Shown piece by piece: positions 7,863 to 15,318 of a DNA stretch of 64,000 nt. The notes under the pieces are model-generated. The model searched no databases and was not told where the DNA came from. It saw only the letters and a list, made by a program, of their open reading frames with translations. Positions within the stretch are counted from its first letter, which is position 1, and every line of letters begins with the position of its first letter. The stretch spans positions 1-64,000 of the forward strand of contig CAXTBN010000006.1 of NCBI GenBank assembly GCA_964242895.1. Reading direction: 5' to 3'. The position numbers and the translations under genes were made by a program. Origin of the DNA: JASLDZ01 sp964242895 (lineage in GTDB: Bacteria; Pseudomonadota; Alphaproteobacteria; Caulobacterales; Caulobacteraceae).

Positions 7863-8319
7863 GAGGTGACGCCTGCTTCATCTCGGAGACGAGCGACTTC
7901 ATCTCCTCGACCTGCATGTCGCCGAGCACCGCGATGAAGGTATGTTGCGCACTCAGCGGCTGGACAGCTTCACCTGTGGCCTTTGCACCACGAGACGCGA
8001 AAGCCTCCCAGTTGAAGTAGGGATCTTCCATGTTTGGGAAAAGGGACGCTGTAGTCTGCGTCCCATATCGATCCTGTGTGACACAGTAGACCAGTGCTGT
8101 TTGATCGTGTGACCGCGCGATCCTGCGATAGCATTGCTCCAGTTCCCTCCGGAGACCAACGGTGCCTGTATCTCTGATGATGGCGACCGCTGAAAGCAAC
8201 CCTTGTCGGATTACTGGCTGAAGCTTGGCGACCGGAATTGTCCGAGTGACCGCCGCTTGAGCGTGTCCGCACCACATTACCGCTCCCACGGCTAGCGCCG
8301 CCAAAGGGCTAAATCGCAT
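7855..8319 (-). CDS. secreted hypothetical protein, 154 aa
   Basis: It starts at an ATG with GGAGG a few bases upstream. A signal peptide is evident: positive start, hydrophobic core of about 15 residues, and an AQA cleavage motif near residue 22. The mature protein has two cysteines that could form a disulphide and no enzymatic motif that I recognise. Its gene overlaps that of the membrane-anchored 227-residue protein, so both products probably act together in the envelope. The start is divergent from the XRE regulator gene, 69 bp away. Confidence 0.65.
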   Translation of the reverse strand: MRFSPLAALAVGAVMWCGHAQAAVTRTIPVAKLQPVIRQGLLSAVAIIRDTGTVGLRRELEQCYRRIARSHDQTALVYCVTQDRYGTQTTASLFPNMEDPYFNWEAFASRGAKATGEAVQPLSAQHTFIAVLGDMQVEEMKSLVSEMKQASPRE

Positions 8320-8342
8320 ACGCCACCTCCGCCTTTCCGTAG

Positions 8343-8350
8343 GCTATATC
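8343..8350 (+). promoter_or_regulatory. candidate -10 (GCTATATC) for the XRE gene
   Basis: GCTATATC matches the -10 part of the Caulobacter housekeeping consensus (GCTANAWC) exactly. A convincing TTGACG-type -35 is not visible, which would fit an activated or weak promoter. It lies 39 bp before the XRE start codon. Confidence 0.3.
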
Positions 8351-8388
8351 CCGTGGCCGGAGTACGTCCAGCCCTGTCGCATAGGGGC

Positions 8389-8646
8389 ATGCGTGGACGG
8401 GCTCTGGTGGCGTGGAACCTGCGCCGGCTCCGTTCGGAGCGCGGCGTGTCACAGGAGCGGCTGGCTGCCGACGCGGGGGTGGACCGCGCCTACCTCAGCG
8501 AGATCGAGCGCGAGCAGGGCAACGTGACAGTGGACCTGCTGGATCGACTGGCGGCTGAGCTTGACTGTAGGCCGGGTGAGTTTCTGGCTGAGCCGGTTGA
8601 GGGGCAGGTGCCGAGGAAGCTGCGAAGTGGGCGAAAACCTCGATAG
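8389..8646 (+). CDS. XRE-family helix-turn-helix regulator, 85 aa
   Basis: A single HTH domain fills the protein: the helices around LRSERGVSQERLAADAGVD and AYLSEIEREQGN are typical of XRE/Cro regulators, ending in a short basic tail. The ATG at 8389 (after AGGGG) removes 12 unconserved residues of the longest frame. The size and the location 116 bp before a large methyltransferase resemble controller proteins of restriction-modification loci. An equally likely role is control of the divergent envelope genes. Confidence 0.8.
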   Translation: MRGRALVAWNLRRLRSERGVSQERLAADAGVDRAYLSEIEREQGNVTVDLLDRLAAELDCRPGEFLAEPVEGQVPRKLRSGRKPR

Positions 8647-8762
8647 GCGCGCAACGGTTGCAGCGTGAACCTGGGTCAAGACAAGACGCGCAATTTTAGT
8701 CCACAGTACAAGTTGGCTAAAGCTCCAAAAGCGAGCTTCGACCACAGAGGGAAAGCTACAGC

Positions 8763-11111
8763 ATGTCAGAGACCTTTAGTATCGTCCTGAAGAAGGCGCT
8801 TCTGGCTTCGTCAGTTGAAGCGAAGGACTTTGACGAGGGTGTTAACCTACGACTTGATGCTGATTCGGCTGTTCGCGATCTCAAGCGCGAGTGGCTCTAC
8901 GACTCGGCGTCCGCGTATGACCGAGACCTATCGGAGTGCACGGGCTCGCACTATTTTCTCTTCGCAAAGAACCTTTCGGTTACGAACATTTCGCTCTCCG
9001 AACTGCTTGCATTGCTCCGTATCCATTCGCGACAGGTCGGAGGGGAAGATAGTCGCGACATCAACTTCTTCTCTGACGAGGAGTACACAAAATATCTAAC
9101 GAGTTTACTGCTCTCACTATGGCCAATAGAGCCGGTCTACACCAAGGAGGAGTATTTTGGTATAGTAGATCGTGTTGTAGACTCAGTTGACCTCCACCAT
9201 GGCCAGATTTTCCGAGACACCATCGTAGTTGATATTTACTTGACCAGCGCATTGATACACATTCCTCGCTCATTAAAAGTGAACATTCCAGCCATTGTTT
9301 CTGAGTCGGGCTATATTAGCTCTTCCGGATACGCCCTGTACGTAAGAAGAGGGGAGAAGGCTGAGTTCGTTAAGTTGAAGAGGTCCTTGCAGGACTTCCT
9401 CGACCATCGGTCTCCCGAGTCATCGAGCGTGTTCTTGACACCGTATGCTCATGATTATTTCGATCCGTACGAGGCACGAGACTCGATCACGTCAGTTCGG
9501 AACGGACTTGATGGCGTAAGGCTGGAACTGCGGAAGCAGTCTCTAAGTGGCCTTCCGATGCGCGAGGCTCTTAATCTCCTTGCCCGAGACTTTAATCCTC
9601 GCTTGACAGTTGCTGCCGGCATTCGCTCCTACAAGGAGGAGCGGGCTTCAAGCGCTTGCGCAGCAGACACAACGGTTTGGCTTGTAGCTGATCACCGGCC
9701 CGTTCAAACGGTTGAGCACACATTTGTCCGATCGCAGGCTCCATACTTGATCGTTTACGCGCAACACAGCTTCAACGCCAACCAGTTTTTAATATTCAAA
9801 GAGCGAAAGCCTGGATGGTACGCACCTATAACGCTTCCCCACACGCTATCCATCGGGATGGTAAACATTGTCCGAGGACAGATGTCTTCTGACAGATCAG
9901 AAAGCGCCATTATAGCCGACCCATTCTGTGGGTCTGGAACTGGCATATTTGACCTTTGCCTAAGGATGAAGGGCCTTACGGCTATCGGGGTCGATCTCAA
10001 TCCTATGTCCCCTCAGATCATTAGGGACAACGCTGAGTTCTTCGGTCTCTCTGAGCAGGAAGTTGAGGACATCAAGCTAACACTTGGTGGAATACTCCGA
10101 CAAGTTGGTACCTTACAGAACGGTACCCCCGACAGGGATTTTCAGGCGGTTTCGCAACTTCTAAACGATGCGGCCAAGTTCACCTGGGTCGGCCTGAAGG
10201 TCCCTAGCGGCTCAAAGGTCAAGGTGTTTGCGCTCGCACTTAAGGCGGCCATTCACGAGGTGCTATCGGCACCGGATAGCGAGACCCTTGAGCAGAAGAT
10301 TTCGAAGGTCATCAGCGATGGCTTCAGTAAAGAAGCAGTGGATTTCTTGACAGGGTCACGCTCGATGCTATGGTTTCGCTTGTCATTCTACATTAGCTGG
10401 AGGGCCATCGCAACGCGGCGTTACACCCTCAGAAACGAGTGGAGTGACCTTTACCTTATTTTGCAACGTGAGCTTAAGACAACCACGGATGAAGTCTCCT
10501 CCTACCATGAGGATGTTCGACCGCTGCAGACAGCCTCCGAGGCCTCCTTCGGATCATTCACGGGTCTTTATTCTGAAGCGTGGGCAGTTGAGCGCCAGGC
10601 GATCAAGAGCTTCCGAATCACTCAGATGGGGGCTCTCGGTCAGCCCGATGCGCCGGGCCCCGGCGTTGCAGGCCTCAGCGCAGCGCTTGAGCGACCCTCT
10701 CCAGGGGTGTTTCTCGCGACAGGCGATTCGGTGCACGCTCTCTCCCAGATGACTGGTGCACTGGATGCCATAATTACCGACCCGCCATATGGCTTCAACA
10801 CCACTGAAGATAAGTTCGAGATGCAAGAACTACACGCAAACTTTCTGAAGGCTGCCGTGTCGGCTCTGCGATCTGGCGGTCAGTTGATGATGGCGGTTCC
10901 GGCTTTTGCGCGAACCGGTCAGCAAATACCGTTCATGATGACCCGGGGAGCCCTGACGCGTCAATTGATTGCGGTCGCCGAGAAAATGGGCCGCCGGGTG
11001 GTAAAGGTCGTCAGAACTGTACCGGCAGAGAAAGACTTATTTGAAGCTCCGTTCTACTGGCAGTCCGCAAGCGCCTTGTCGAGAAGCATTCTTTGGTTTA
11101 CCATTCACTGA
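8763..11111 (+). CDS. large DNA (or RNA) methyltransferase, 782 aa
   Basis: The SAM-binding motif I appears as DPFCGSGTG with Asp386, followed by an acidic strand end GVDLNP. The catalytic motif IV is TDPPYGF with Asp673-Pro-Pro-Tyr676. This order fits N6-adenine or N4-cytosine DNA methyltransferases and also Trm11/RlmL-like RNA enzymes. Two features are unusual: a ~380-residue N-terminal region without a recognised domain and a ~280-residue insertion between motif I and DPPY. The ATG is preceded by GAGGGA. No restriction endonuclease is evident next to it. The codon use is less GC-rich than the core. It may be an orphan or defence-associated methyltransferase; the target is unknown. Confidence 0.8.
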   Translation: MSETFSIVLKKALLASSVEAKDFDEGVNLRLDADSAVRDLKREWLYDSASAYDRDLSECTGSHYFLFAKNLSVTNISLSELLALLRIHSRQVGGEDSRDINFFSDEEYTKYLTSLLLSLWPIEPVYTKEEYFGIVDRVVDSVDLHHGQIFRDTIVVDIYLTSALIHIPRSLKVNIPAIVSESGYISSSGYALYVRRGEKAEFVKLKRSLQDFLDHRSPESSSVFLTPYAHDYFDPYEARDSITSVRNGLDGVRLELRKQSLSGLPMREALNLLARDFNPRLTVAAGIRSYKEERASSACAADTTVWLVADHRPVQTVEHTFVRSQAPYLIVYAQHSFNANQFLIFKERKPGWYAPITLPHTLSIGMVNIVRGQMSSDRSESAIIADPFCGSGTGIFDLCLRMKGLTAIGVDLNPMSPQIIRDNAEFFGLSEQEVEDIKLTLGGILRQVGTLQNGTPDRDFQAVSQLLNDAAKFTWVGLKVPSGSKVKVFALALKAAIHEVLSAPDSETLEQKISKVISDGFSKEAVDFLTGSRSMLWFRLSFYISWRAIATRRYTLRNEWSDLYLILQRELKTTTDEVSSYHEDVRPLQTASEASFGSFTGLYSEAWAVERQAIKSFRITQMGALGQPDAPGPGVAGLSAALERPSPGVFLATGDSVHALSQMTGALDAIITDPPYGFNTTEDKFEMQELHANFLKAAVSALRSGGQLMMAVPAFARTGQQIPFMMTRGALTRQLIAVAEKMGRRVVKVVRTVPAEKDLFEAPFYWQSASALSRSILWFTIH

Positions 11112-11118
11112 CAGTCAG
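11108..11118. repeat. perfect 11-bp palindrome at the methyltransferase stop
   Basis: CTGACAGTCAG is a perfect palindrome around a central A and overlaps the TGA of the methyltransferase gene. Its first eight bases match the direct repeat near the left end of the island. It may be a binding site or coincidence. Confidence 0.3.
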
Positions 11119-11127
11119 GAAGCCGAC

Positions 11128-11316
11128 ATGCCACAGTCAAGCTTTGACCACAATGCTTATTATAGGACACGTCCTGTGGATGAGGTGGAAAAGTCGCATC
11201 TGTCCCCCCCTCCGCTCCCAGGTAAGAGTCGACTTTGTCTAGACTTGTCCAAAACTTCCCACCGCGACGAAGGGGAGGCGGTTGCAGTGGATAAGGCTGT
11301 AGAGAAAGACCGCTAG
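11128..11316 (+). CDS. small hypothetical or truncated protein, 62 aa
   Basis: An ATG 16 bases after the methyltransferase stop, with AGGA upstream, opens a 62-codon frame. The first ~20 residues look like a normal protein, while the rest is proline- and charge-rich without pattern. It may be a truncated partner gene cut at the island edge. No function can be suggested. Confidence 0.3.
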   Translation: MPQSSFDHNAYYRTRPVDEVEKSHLSPPPLPGKSRLCLDLSKTSHRDEGEAVAVDKAVEKDR

Positions 11317-11358
11317 GCGACGCGAGCGGGCAGGAGCGATCCCCGAACCTCGCTACGG

Positions 11359-11449
11359 GTGGGTCGCCGGTGGGTGTGCTGTCGCGAGGTGGCGTTGTCG
11401 AACGGTGGTCAGGGTTGCAGGCGACCCACACGGGGCCGCCGCCCCGTGT
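11359..11449 (+). repeat. nested inverted repeats in non-coding DNA (possible structured RNA)
   Basis: GTGGGTCGCC at 11359-11368 pairs perfectly with GGCGACCCAC at 11420-11429. Directly beside it, 11428-11436 and 11441-11449 form a perfect 9-bp stem (ACACGGGGC) with a CGCC loop. There is no U-run after the hairpin, so it is not a standard terminator. The surrounding 11317-11678 contains no gene. Apart from this element and the promoter at 11586 I see nothing else there. Confidence 0.5.
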
Positions 11450-11585
11450 ATGACTAGAAGTCGGCACGATCCGCAGAGGCAGTCTCGGCCTTGGGGACCG
11501 CCCGTGTGCGCCGGGCTCTCACTCACGAGCGCACCTCAGGTGTTAGAGAGTCAAAACCCTACACCACCCGGCGGACGTCTCGCGG

Positions 11586-11614
11586 TTGACATCCGGGCGA
11601 CCGCCGCTAGGTTC
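11586..11614 (+). promoter_or_regulatory. promoter of the atp-pyr operon
   Basis: TTGACA (11586-11591), 14 bases, then GCTAGGTTC (11606-11614) closely follows the Caulobacter housekeeping pattern TTGACGS-N10-14-GCTANAWC. Transcription would begin near 11620, about 60 bases before atpI. Confidence 0.5.
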
Positions 11615-11678
11615 CGCGCGCCCTCACGGGGCCGGGGCGGCCCGCCGCCGCGGCTCCGCGAGCCTGCGTCCGTTCAGC

Positions 11679-12053
11679 ATGTCCGATCCCCGCCGACCGA
11701 CAGACGACCGCTTGCGGGACCTGTCGGCGCGGGCGGACGCGCTGGAGCGCTCCACCGCCCGGCCCCAGGTCGCGGCCGGGGCCTCGCACGGCGCGGCGGC
11801 CAACCAGGCCTACCGGATCATCGGCGACCTCGTCGGCGGTGTGGTGGTGGGGCTGGCCATAGGCTTCGGGCTCGACCGCTTGGCGCCGATGCTGGGGTTC
11901 CGGACGGCGCCGGCGGGACTGCTCACCGGCGTGCTGGCCGGCTTCGCCGTGTCGGTCTGGATGGCCAAGCGGACGGCCGACCGGCTGGTGGCGCAGGCCC
12001 GCATCGACAACCCCAACCCGCCGTCGGTCCCTGACGACGGCGACGAGGACTAG
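11679..12053 (+). CDS. atpI: ATP synthase protein I
   Basis: This is the small, non-essential assembly factor encoded first in many F0 operons; in other bacteria it helps assemble the c-ring. The 124-residue product has a charged N-terminal helix and two transmembrane helices (about 45-66 and 72-92), with a Pro/Asp-rich tail. The ATG at 11679 begins MSDPRRPTDDR; the longer frame from 11586 overlaps the promoter and is arginine-rich, so it was not used. atpB follows after six bases. The AtpI identification combines this topology with its position. Confidence 0.85.
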   Translation: MSDPRRPTDDRLRDLSARADALERSTARPQVAAGASHGAAANQAYRIIGDLVGGVVVGLAIGFGLDRLAPMLGFRTAPAGLLTGVLAGFAVSVWMAKRTADRLVAQARIDNPNPPSVPDDGDED

Positions 12054-12059
12054 AGACGC

Positions 12060-12848
12060 ATGGCCGCCGGCCCGATCGAACAGTTCGAGATCCACAAGAT
12101 CGTGGACCTGCCCGTGGTGACCCTGCCGCTGGTGGGCCCGCTGGATCTGTCGATCACTAACTCGACCCTGTCCATGCTGATCGCCTGCGCGCTGGTGATC
12201 GCCTTCATGACGGTGGTGACCCTGGCGCCCAAGGTGGTGCCCGGCCGCACCCAGACCGCCGGCGAGATGGTCTTCGGGCTTGTCGACGACCTGGCGGAGA
12301 ACCTCATCGGCCACGAGGGCCGCGCCTTCTTCCCGTTCGTGTTCACCCTATTCCTGTTCATCCTGTGCATGAACCTGCTGGGCCTGTTCCTGATCTTCAC
12401 GGCGACGTCGCAGCTGGCGGTGACCGCCACGCTCGCGGTGATGACCATCCTCCTGGTGCTGGTGGTCGGGTTCGTGAAGAACGGGCTCGGCTTCTTCAAG
12501 CTGTTCGTGCCCTCGGGCGTGCCGTGGCCGGTGCTGTTCCTGGTGGTGCCGATCGAGTTCGTCAGCTTCCTGCTGCGCCCCTTCACCCTGGCGCTTCGCC
12601 TGTTCGGCAACATGCTGGGCGGCCACGTGGCGCTGAAGGTGTTCGCCGGCTTCATCATCGCGCTGGGCGCGATGGCGGCCGGCGGCGGCCTGGGACTGCT
12701 CGGCCTGCCCGGCGCGGCCCTGTCGCTGACGGGCGTGGTGGCGCTGACGGCGCTGGAGTTCCTGGTCGCCTTCCTCCAGGCCTTCGTGTTCACGGTGCTG
12801 ACCTGCATCTACCTGAACGACGTCGTGAACCTGGGCCACGGGCACTAG
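12060..12848 (+). CDS. atpB: ATP synthase F0 subunit a
   Basis: The proton-channel stator subunit in the inner membrane. The 262-residue, strongly hydrophobic protein has the usual five to six transmembrane helices. The signature segment LALRLFGNMLGGH carries the essential arginine (Arg180) that faces the c-ring carboxylate, and the C-terminal helices contain the usual FLQAFVFTVLTCIYL. The length is normal for alphaproteobacteria. It sits between atpI and atpE. Confidence 0.97.
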   Translation: MAAGPIEQFEIHKIVDLPVVTLPLVGPLDLSITNSTLSMLIACALVIAFMTVVTLAPKVVPGRTQTAGEMVFGLVDDLAENLIGHEGRAFFPFVFTLFLFILCMNLLGLFLIFTATSQLAVTATLAVMTILLVLVVGFVKNGLGFFKLFVPSGVPWPVLFLVVPIEFVSFLLRPFTLALRLFGNMLGGHVALKVFAGFIIALGAMAAGGGLGLLGLPGAALSLTGVVALTALEFLVAFLQAFVFTVLTCIYLNDVVNLGHGH

Positions 12849-12900
12849 TCCGCTCCCGCCCTCCCTCCTCCATCCGACAACAACACAGAGACACACAGAC

Positions 12901-13158
12901 ATGGATCCGCAGAACGCCGTCGCCGTCGCGAACGCAGCCGCCCACGGCTACCGCTACATCGGCGCGGGCCTCGCCACCCTGGGCATGATCGGCGCCGGCG
13001 TCGGCGTGGGCACCATCTTCGGCAACTTCCTGAACGGCGCGCTCCGCAACCCGTCGGCCGCCGGCGCGCAGATCGGCAACCTGTTCGTGGGCGCCGCCCT
13101 CGCGGAAGCGCTGGGCATCCTGGCCTTCGTGCTCGGCATCCTGGTGCTCTACTCCTGA
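12901..13158 (+). CDS. atpE: ATP synthase F0 subunit c
   Basis: The proteolipid of the rotating ring. In 85 residues there are two transmembrane helices joined by the polar loop Arg49-Asn50-Pro51. The first helix has the GxGxGxG packing pattern, and the proton-carrying carboxylate is Glu69 in helix two (ALAEALG). The 52-base gap before it is the largest within the F0 genes. Its stop codon TGA shares a base with the ATG of the next gene. Confidence 0.97.
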   Translation: MDPQNAVAVANAAAHGYRYIGAGLATLGMIGAGVGVGTIFGNFLNGALRNPSAAGAQIGNLFVGAALAEALGILAFVLGILVLYS

Positions 13159-13790
13159 TGCCCGCGCCCGCCTCCTTGGCGATCCCCGCCGCGGAGGCGG
13201 GCCAGGTCGTCGACGGAACGCCCGTGACCTCGCCTTCGGGCGAGCACGCCGTGGCGTCCGGACATGCCGAGACGTCCACCACGACCGCGCCCGCCGAGTC
13301 GGGCGGCCTGCCCCAGTTCCGGTTCGAGTACTGGGGCGGCCAGATCGTCTGGCTCGTGGTGCTGTTCGCGGTGCTCTACACCCTGCTGGCGCGGGTCTTC
13401 GTGCCGCGCCTGCGCAAGGTGCGCGACCAGCGTGAGCAGGCCATCACCGGCGCGATCGAGGAGGCCCGCCGCGTGCGCGCCGAGGCCGACGCCCAGGCCG
13501 CCGCCGCCCACGCCGAGATGTCGGAGGCCCGCGCCAAGGCCCAGGCCGCCGCCGCCGACGCCAAGGCGCGCGCCAACCACGAGGCCGGTGAGCGCCAGCG
13601 CGCGCAGGAGACCGAGCTGAACGCCAAGCTCGCCGAGGCCGAGGTCCGCATCCGCGCCAGCCGCGACGCGGCCATGGGCTCGGTGCGCGAGGTGGCCGCC
13701 GACACGGCCGCCGCCATCGTCGAGCGGCTCACCGGACTGGCGGCCCAGCCGCAAGAGGTGGAGGCCGCCCTGGCCCCCGCCCGCGCCTGA
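13158..13790 (+). CDS. atpF2: ATP synthase F0 subunit b'
   Basis: One of the two different stator-stalk subunits typical of alphaproteobacteria and cyanobacteria. A Thr/Ser-rich N-terminus of ~50 residues precedes one transmembrane helix (about 58-80, starting YWGGQIVWLVVLFAVL), then a long charged, alanine-rich coiled coil forms the stalk. At 210 residues it is slightly longer than average because of the N-terminal extension. The ATG overlaps the atpE stop by one base, so translation is coupled. It is assigned as b' because it precedes the gene with the classical b features. Confidence 0.9.
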   Translation: MPAPASLAIPAAEAGQVVDGTPVTSPSGEHAVASGHAETSTTTAPAESGGLPQFRFEYWGGQIVWLVVLFAVLYTLLARVFVPRLRKVRDQREQAITGAIEEARRVRAEADAQAAAAHAEMSEARAKAQAAAADAKARANHEAGERQRAQETELNAKLAEAEVRIRASRDAAMGSVREVAADTAAAIVERLTGLAAQPQEVEAALAPARA

Positions 13791-13801
13791 AGGAGGCCGC
13801 C

Positions 13802-14293
13802 TTGGACATCCTCAAGGAAGCCGAACTCTGGGTCGCCGTCGGCCTGATCATCTTCTTCCTGATCCTGATCGCGGCCAAGGTGCCCAGCCTGGCCGCCAAG
13901 CAGCTCGACGACCGCTCCGCCAAGATCCGCGACGCCCTCGCCGACGCCGAGCGCCTGCGCGACGAAGCCCGCATCGTGCTGGAGGGTCTGACCCGCCGCC
14001 GCGCCGAGCTTGAAGGCCAGGCGGCCACCATGCTCTCCGAGGCCGAGGCCGAGGCCAGGCGGCTGGAGGCCGACGCCAAGGTGAAGCTGGAGGCGCAGGT
14101 CGTCCGCCGCACCCAGCTCGCCGACCGCCGCATCGCCCTCGCCGAGACCCAGGCCGCCGCCGAGGTGAAGGCCGCCGCCGCCGAGCTCGCCGCCTCTACT
14201 GCGGAGCGCGTGCTCGCCGCCCGTACGGCGACCATGACAAACGATCCCCTGGTCGACCGCGCGGTCGCCGAGATCGGGACGCGCCTGCAGTGA
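13802..14293 (+). CDS. atpF: ATP synthase F0 subunit b
   Basis: The second stator-stalk subunit: a short N-terminus, one transmembrane helix (about 9-27, VAVGLIIFFLILIAAKV), then an alanine- and arginine-rich coiled coil to the end. Translation starts at a TTG at 13802, supported by AAGGAGG five bases upstream and by the position just before the membrane helix. The 163-residue length is typical. The end overlaps the GTG of pyrB (GTGA), an unusual coupling of energy and pyrimidine genes. Confidence 0.95.
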   Translation: MDILKEAELWVAVGLIIFFLILIAAKVPSLAAKQLDDRSAKIRDALADAERLRDEARIVLEGLTRRRAELEGQAATMLSEAEAEARRLEADAKVKLEAQVVRRTQLADRRIALAETQAAAEVKAAAAELAASTAERVLAARTATMTNDPLVDRAVAEIGTRLQ

Positions 14294-15318
14294 CCGGACG
14301 GGCGGAGGGCGCGATCACCGCTTCCGCCCCCTCCCCCGTTCCCGAGTCGGTGGAGGCCGACGTTCGCGCGCGGCTGTTCGCCTACGGACGACCGCACTTC
14401 ATCGAGGTCGCCGGCCTGTCGCGCCCCGAGGCCGAGCGGCTGCTCGACCTGGCGGACACCTTCGTCGCGCTGAACCGCCTGCCGCGGAAGACGCTACCGC
14501 TGCTCGCCGGCCGCACCCTGGTGAACCTGTTCTTCGAGGCCTCCACCCGCACCCAGGCCTCGTTCGAGCTCGCCGCCAAGCGGCTGGGCGCCGACGTGGT
14601 GGCCATGAGCCCGCGCACCTCCTCGGTGACCAAGGGCGAGACGCTGATCGACACCGCGGTGACGCTGAACGCCATGCGGCCGGACCTGCTGGTGGTGCGT
14701 CACTCGGCGTCCGGCGCGGCGCAGCTGCTGTCACAGAAGCTCTCCTGCGCGGTGGTCAACGCCGGCGACGGTCGCCACGAACATCCGACCCAGGCGCTGC
14801 TCGACGCCCTGACGCTGAAGCGCGAGCTCGGCCGCGTGGAGGGGCTCACCGTCGCCATCTGCGGCGACGTCGCGCACAGCCGCGTGGCGCGCTCCAACGT
14901 CATCCTGCTGCAGCTCCTGGGCGCGGAGGTGCGCCTGGTCGGCCCGCCGACGCTGGTGCCCGGCGTGGCGCGCGAGTGGGGCTGCGAGGTGTTCCACGAC
15001 ATGAAGAGCGGCCTCGCCGGAGCCGACGTGGTGATGATGCTGCGCCTGCAGCTGGAGCGGATGGACGGCGCCTTCGTCCCCTCCGCCCGCGAGTACTTCC
15101 GCTTCTATGGCCTGGATCGCGAAAAGCTGGCCTACGCCAAGCCGGGCGCCCGCGTGATGCATCCCGGCCCGATGAACCGCGGCGTGGAGATCGACTCGGT
15201 GGTGGCCGACGACCCGCTCGTCAGCCTCATCCAGCCGCAGGTGGAGATGGGCGTCGCGGTGCGGATGGCGGTGCTCGCCAGTCTCGCCCAGCGGCGCGAG
15301 ATGCGGGCGAACGCGTGA
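14290..15318 (+). CDS. pyrB: aspartate carbamoyltransferase catalytic subunit
   Basis: Catalyses carbamoyl phosphate plus aspartate to carbamoyl aspartate, the committed step of pyrimidine synthesis. The carbamoyl-phosphate motif Ser85-Thr-Arg-Thr88 (in FFEASTRTQASFE), the HPTQALLD segment and the aspartate-side HPGPMNRG motif are all present. At 342 residues it has a 25-30 residue N-terminal extension relative to short forms, as in ATCases that assemble with a dihydroorotase-like partner. The GTG start overlaps the atpF stop, and its own stop overlaps the start of the dihydroorotase homologue, so expression is tightly coupled on both sides. No pyrI-type regulatory subunit is visible. Confidence 0.96.
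   Translation: MTGRAEGAITASAPSPVPESVEADVRARLFAYGRPHFIEVAGLSRPEAERLLDLADTFVALNRLPRKTLPLLAGRTLVNLFFEASTRTQASFELAAKRLGADVVAMSPRTSSVTKGETLIDTAVTLNAMRPDLLVVRHSASGAAQLLSQKLSCAVVNAGDGRHEHPTQALLDALTLKRELGRVEGLTVAICGDVAHSRVARSNVILLQLLGAEVRLVGPPTLVPGVAREWGCEVFHDMKSGLAGADVVMMLRLQLERMDGAFVPSAREYFRFYGLDREKLAYAKPGARVMHPGPMNRGVEIDSVVADDPLVSLIQPQVEMGVAVRMAVLASLAQRREMRANA

Noticed and set aside
594..11115. CTGACAGT at 594, 673 and 11108 as island boundary repeats
   Set aside because: Short, and close variants also occur inside genes (for example near 8525 and 9604), so chance is likely.
11041..11678. tRNA gene as integration site of the island
   Set aside because: No acceptor stem, T-loop (GGTTCGAATCC-like) or CCA context could be found here or in 33-147.
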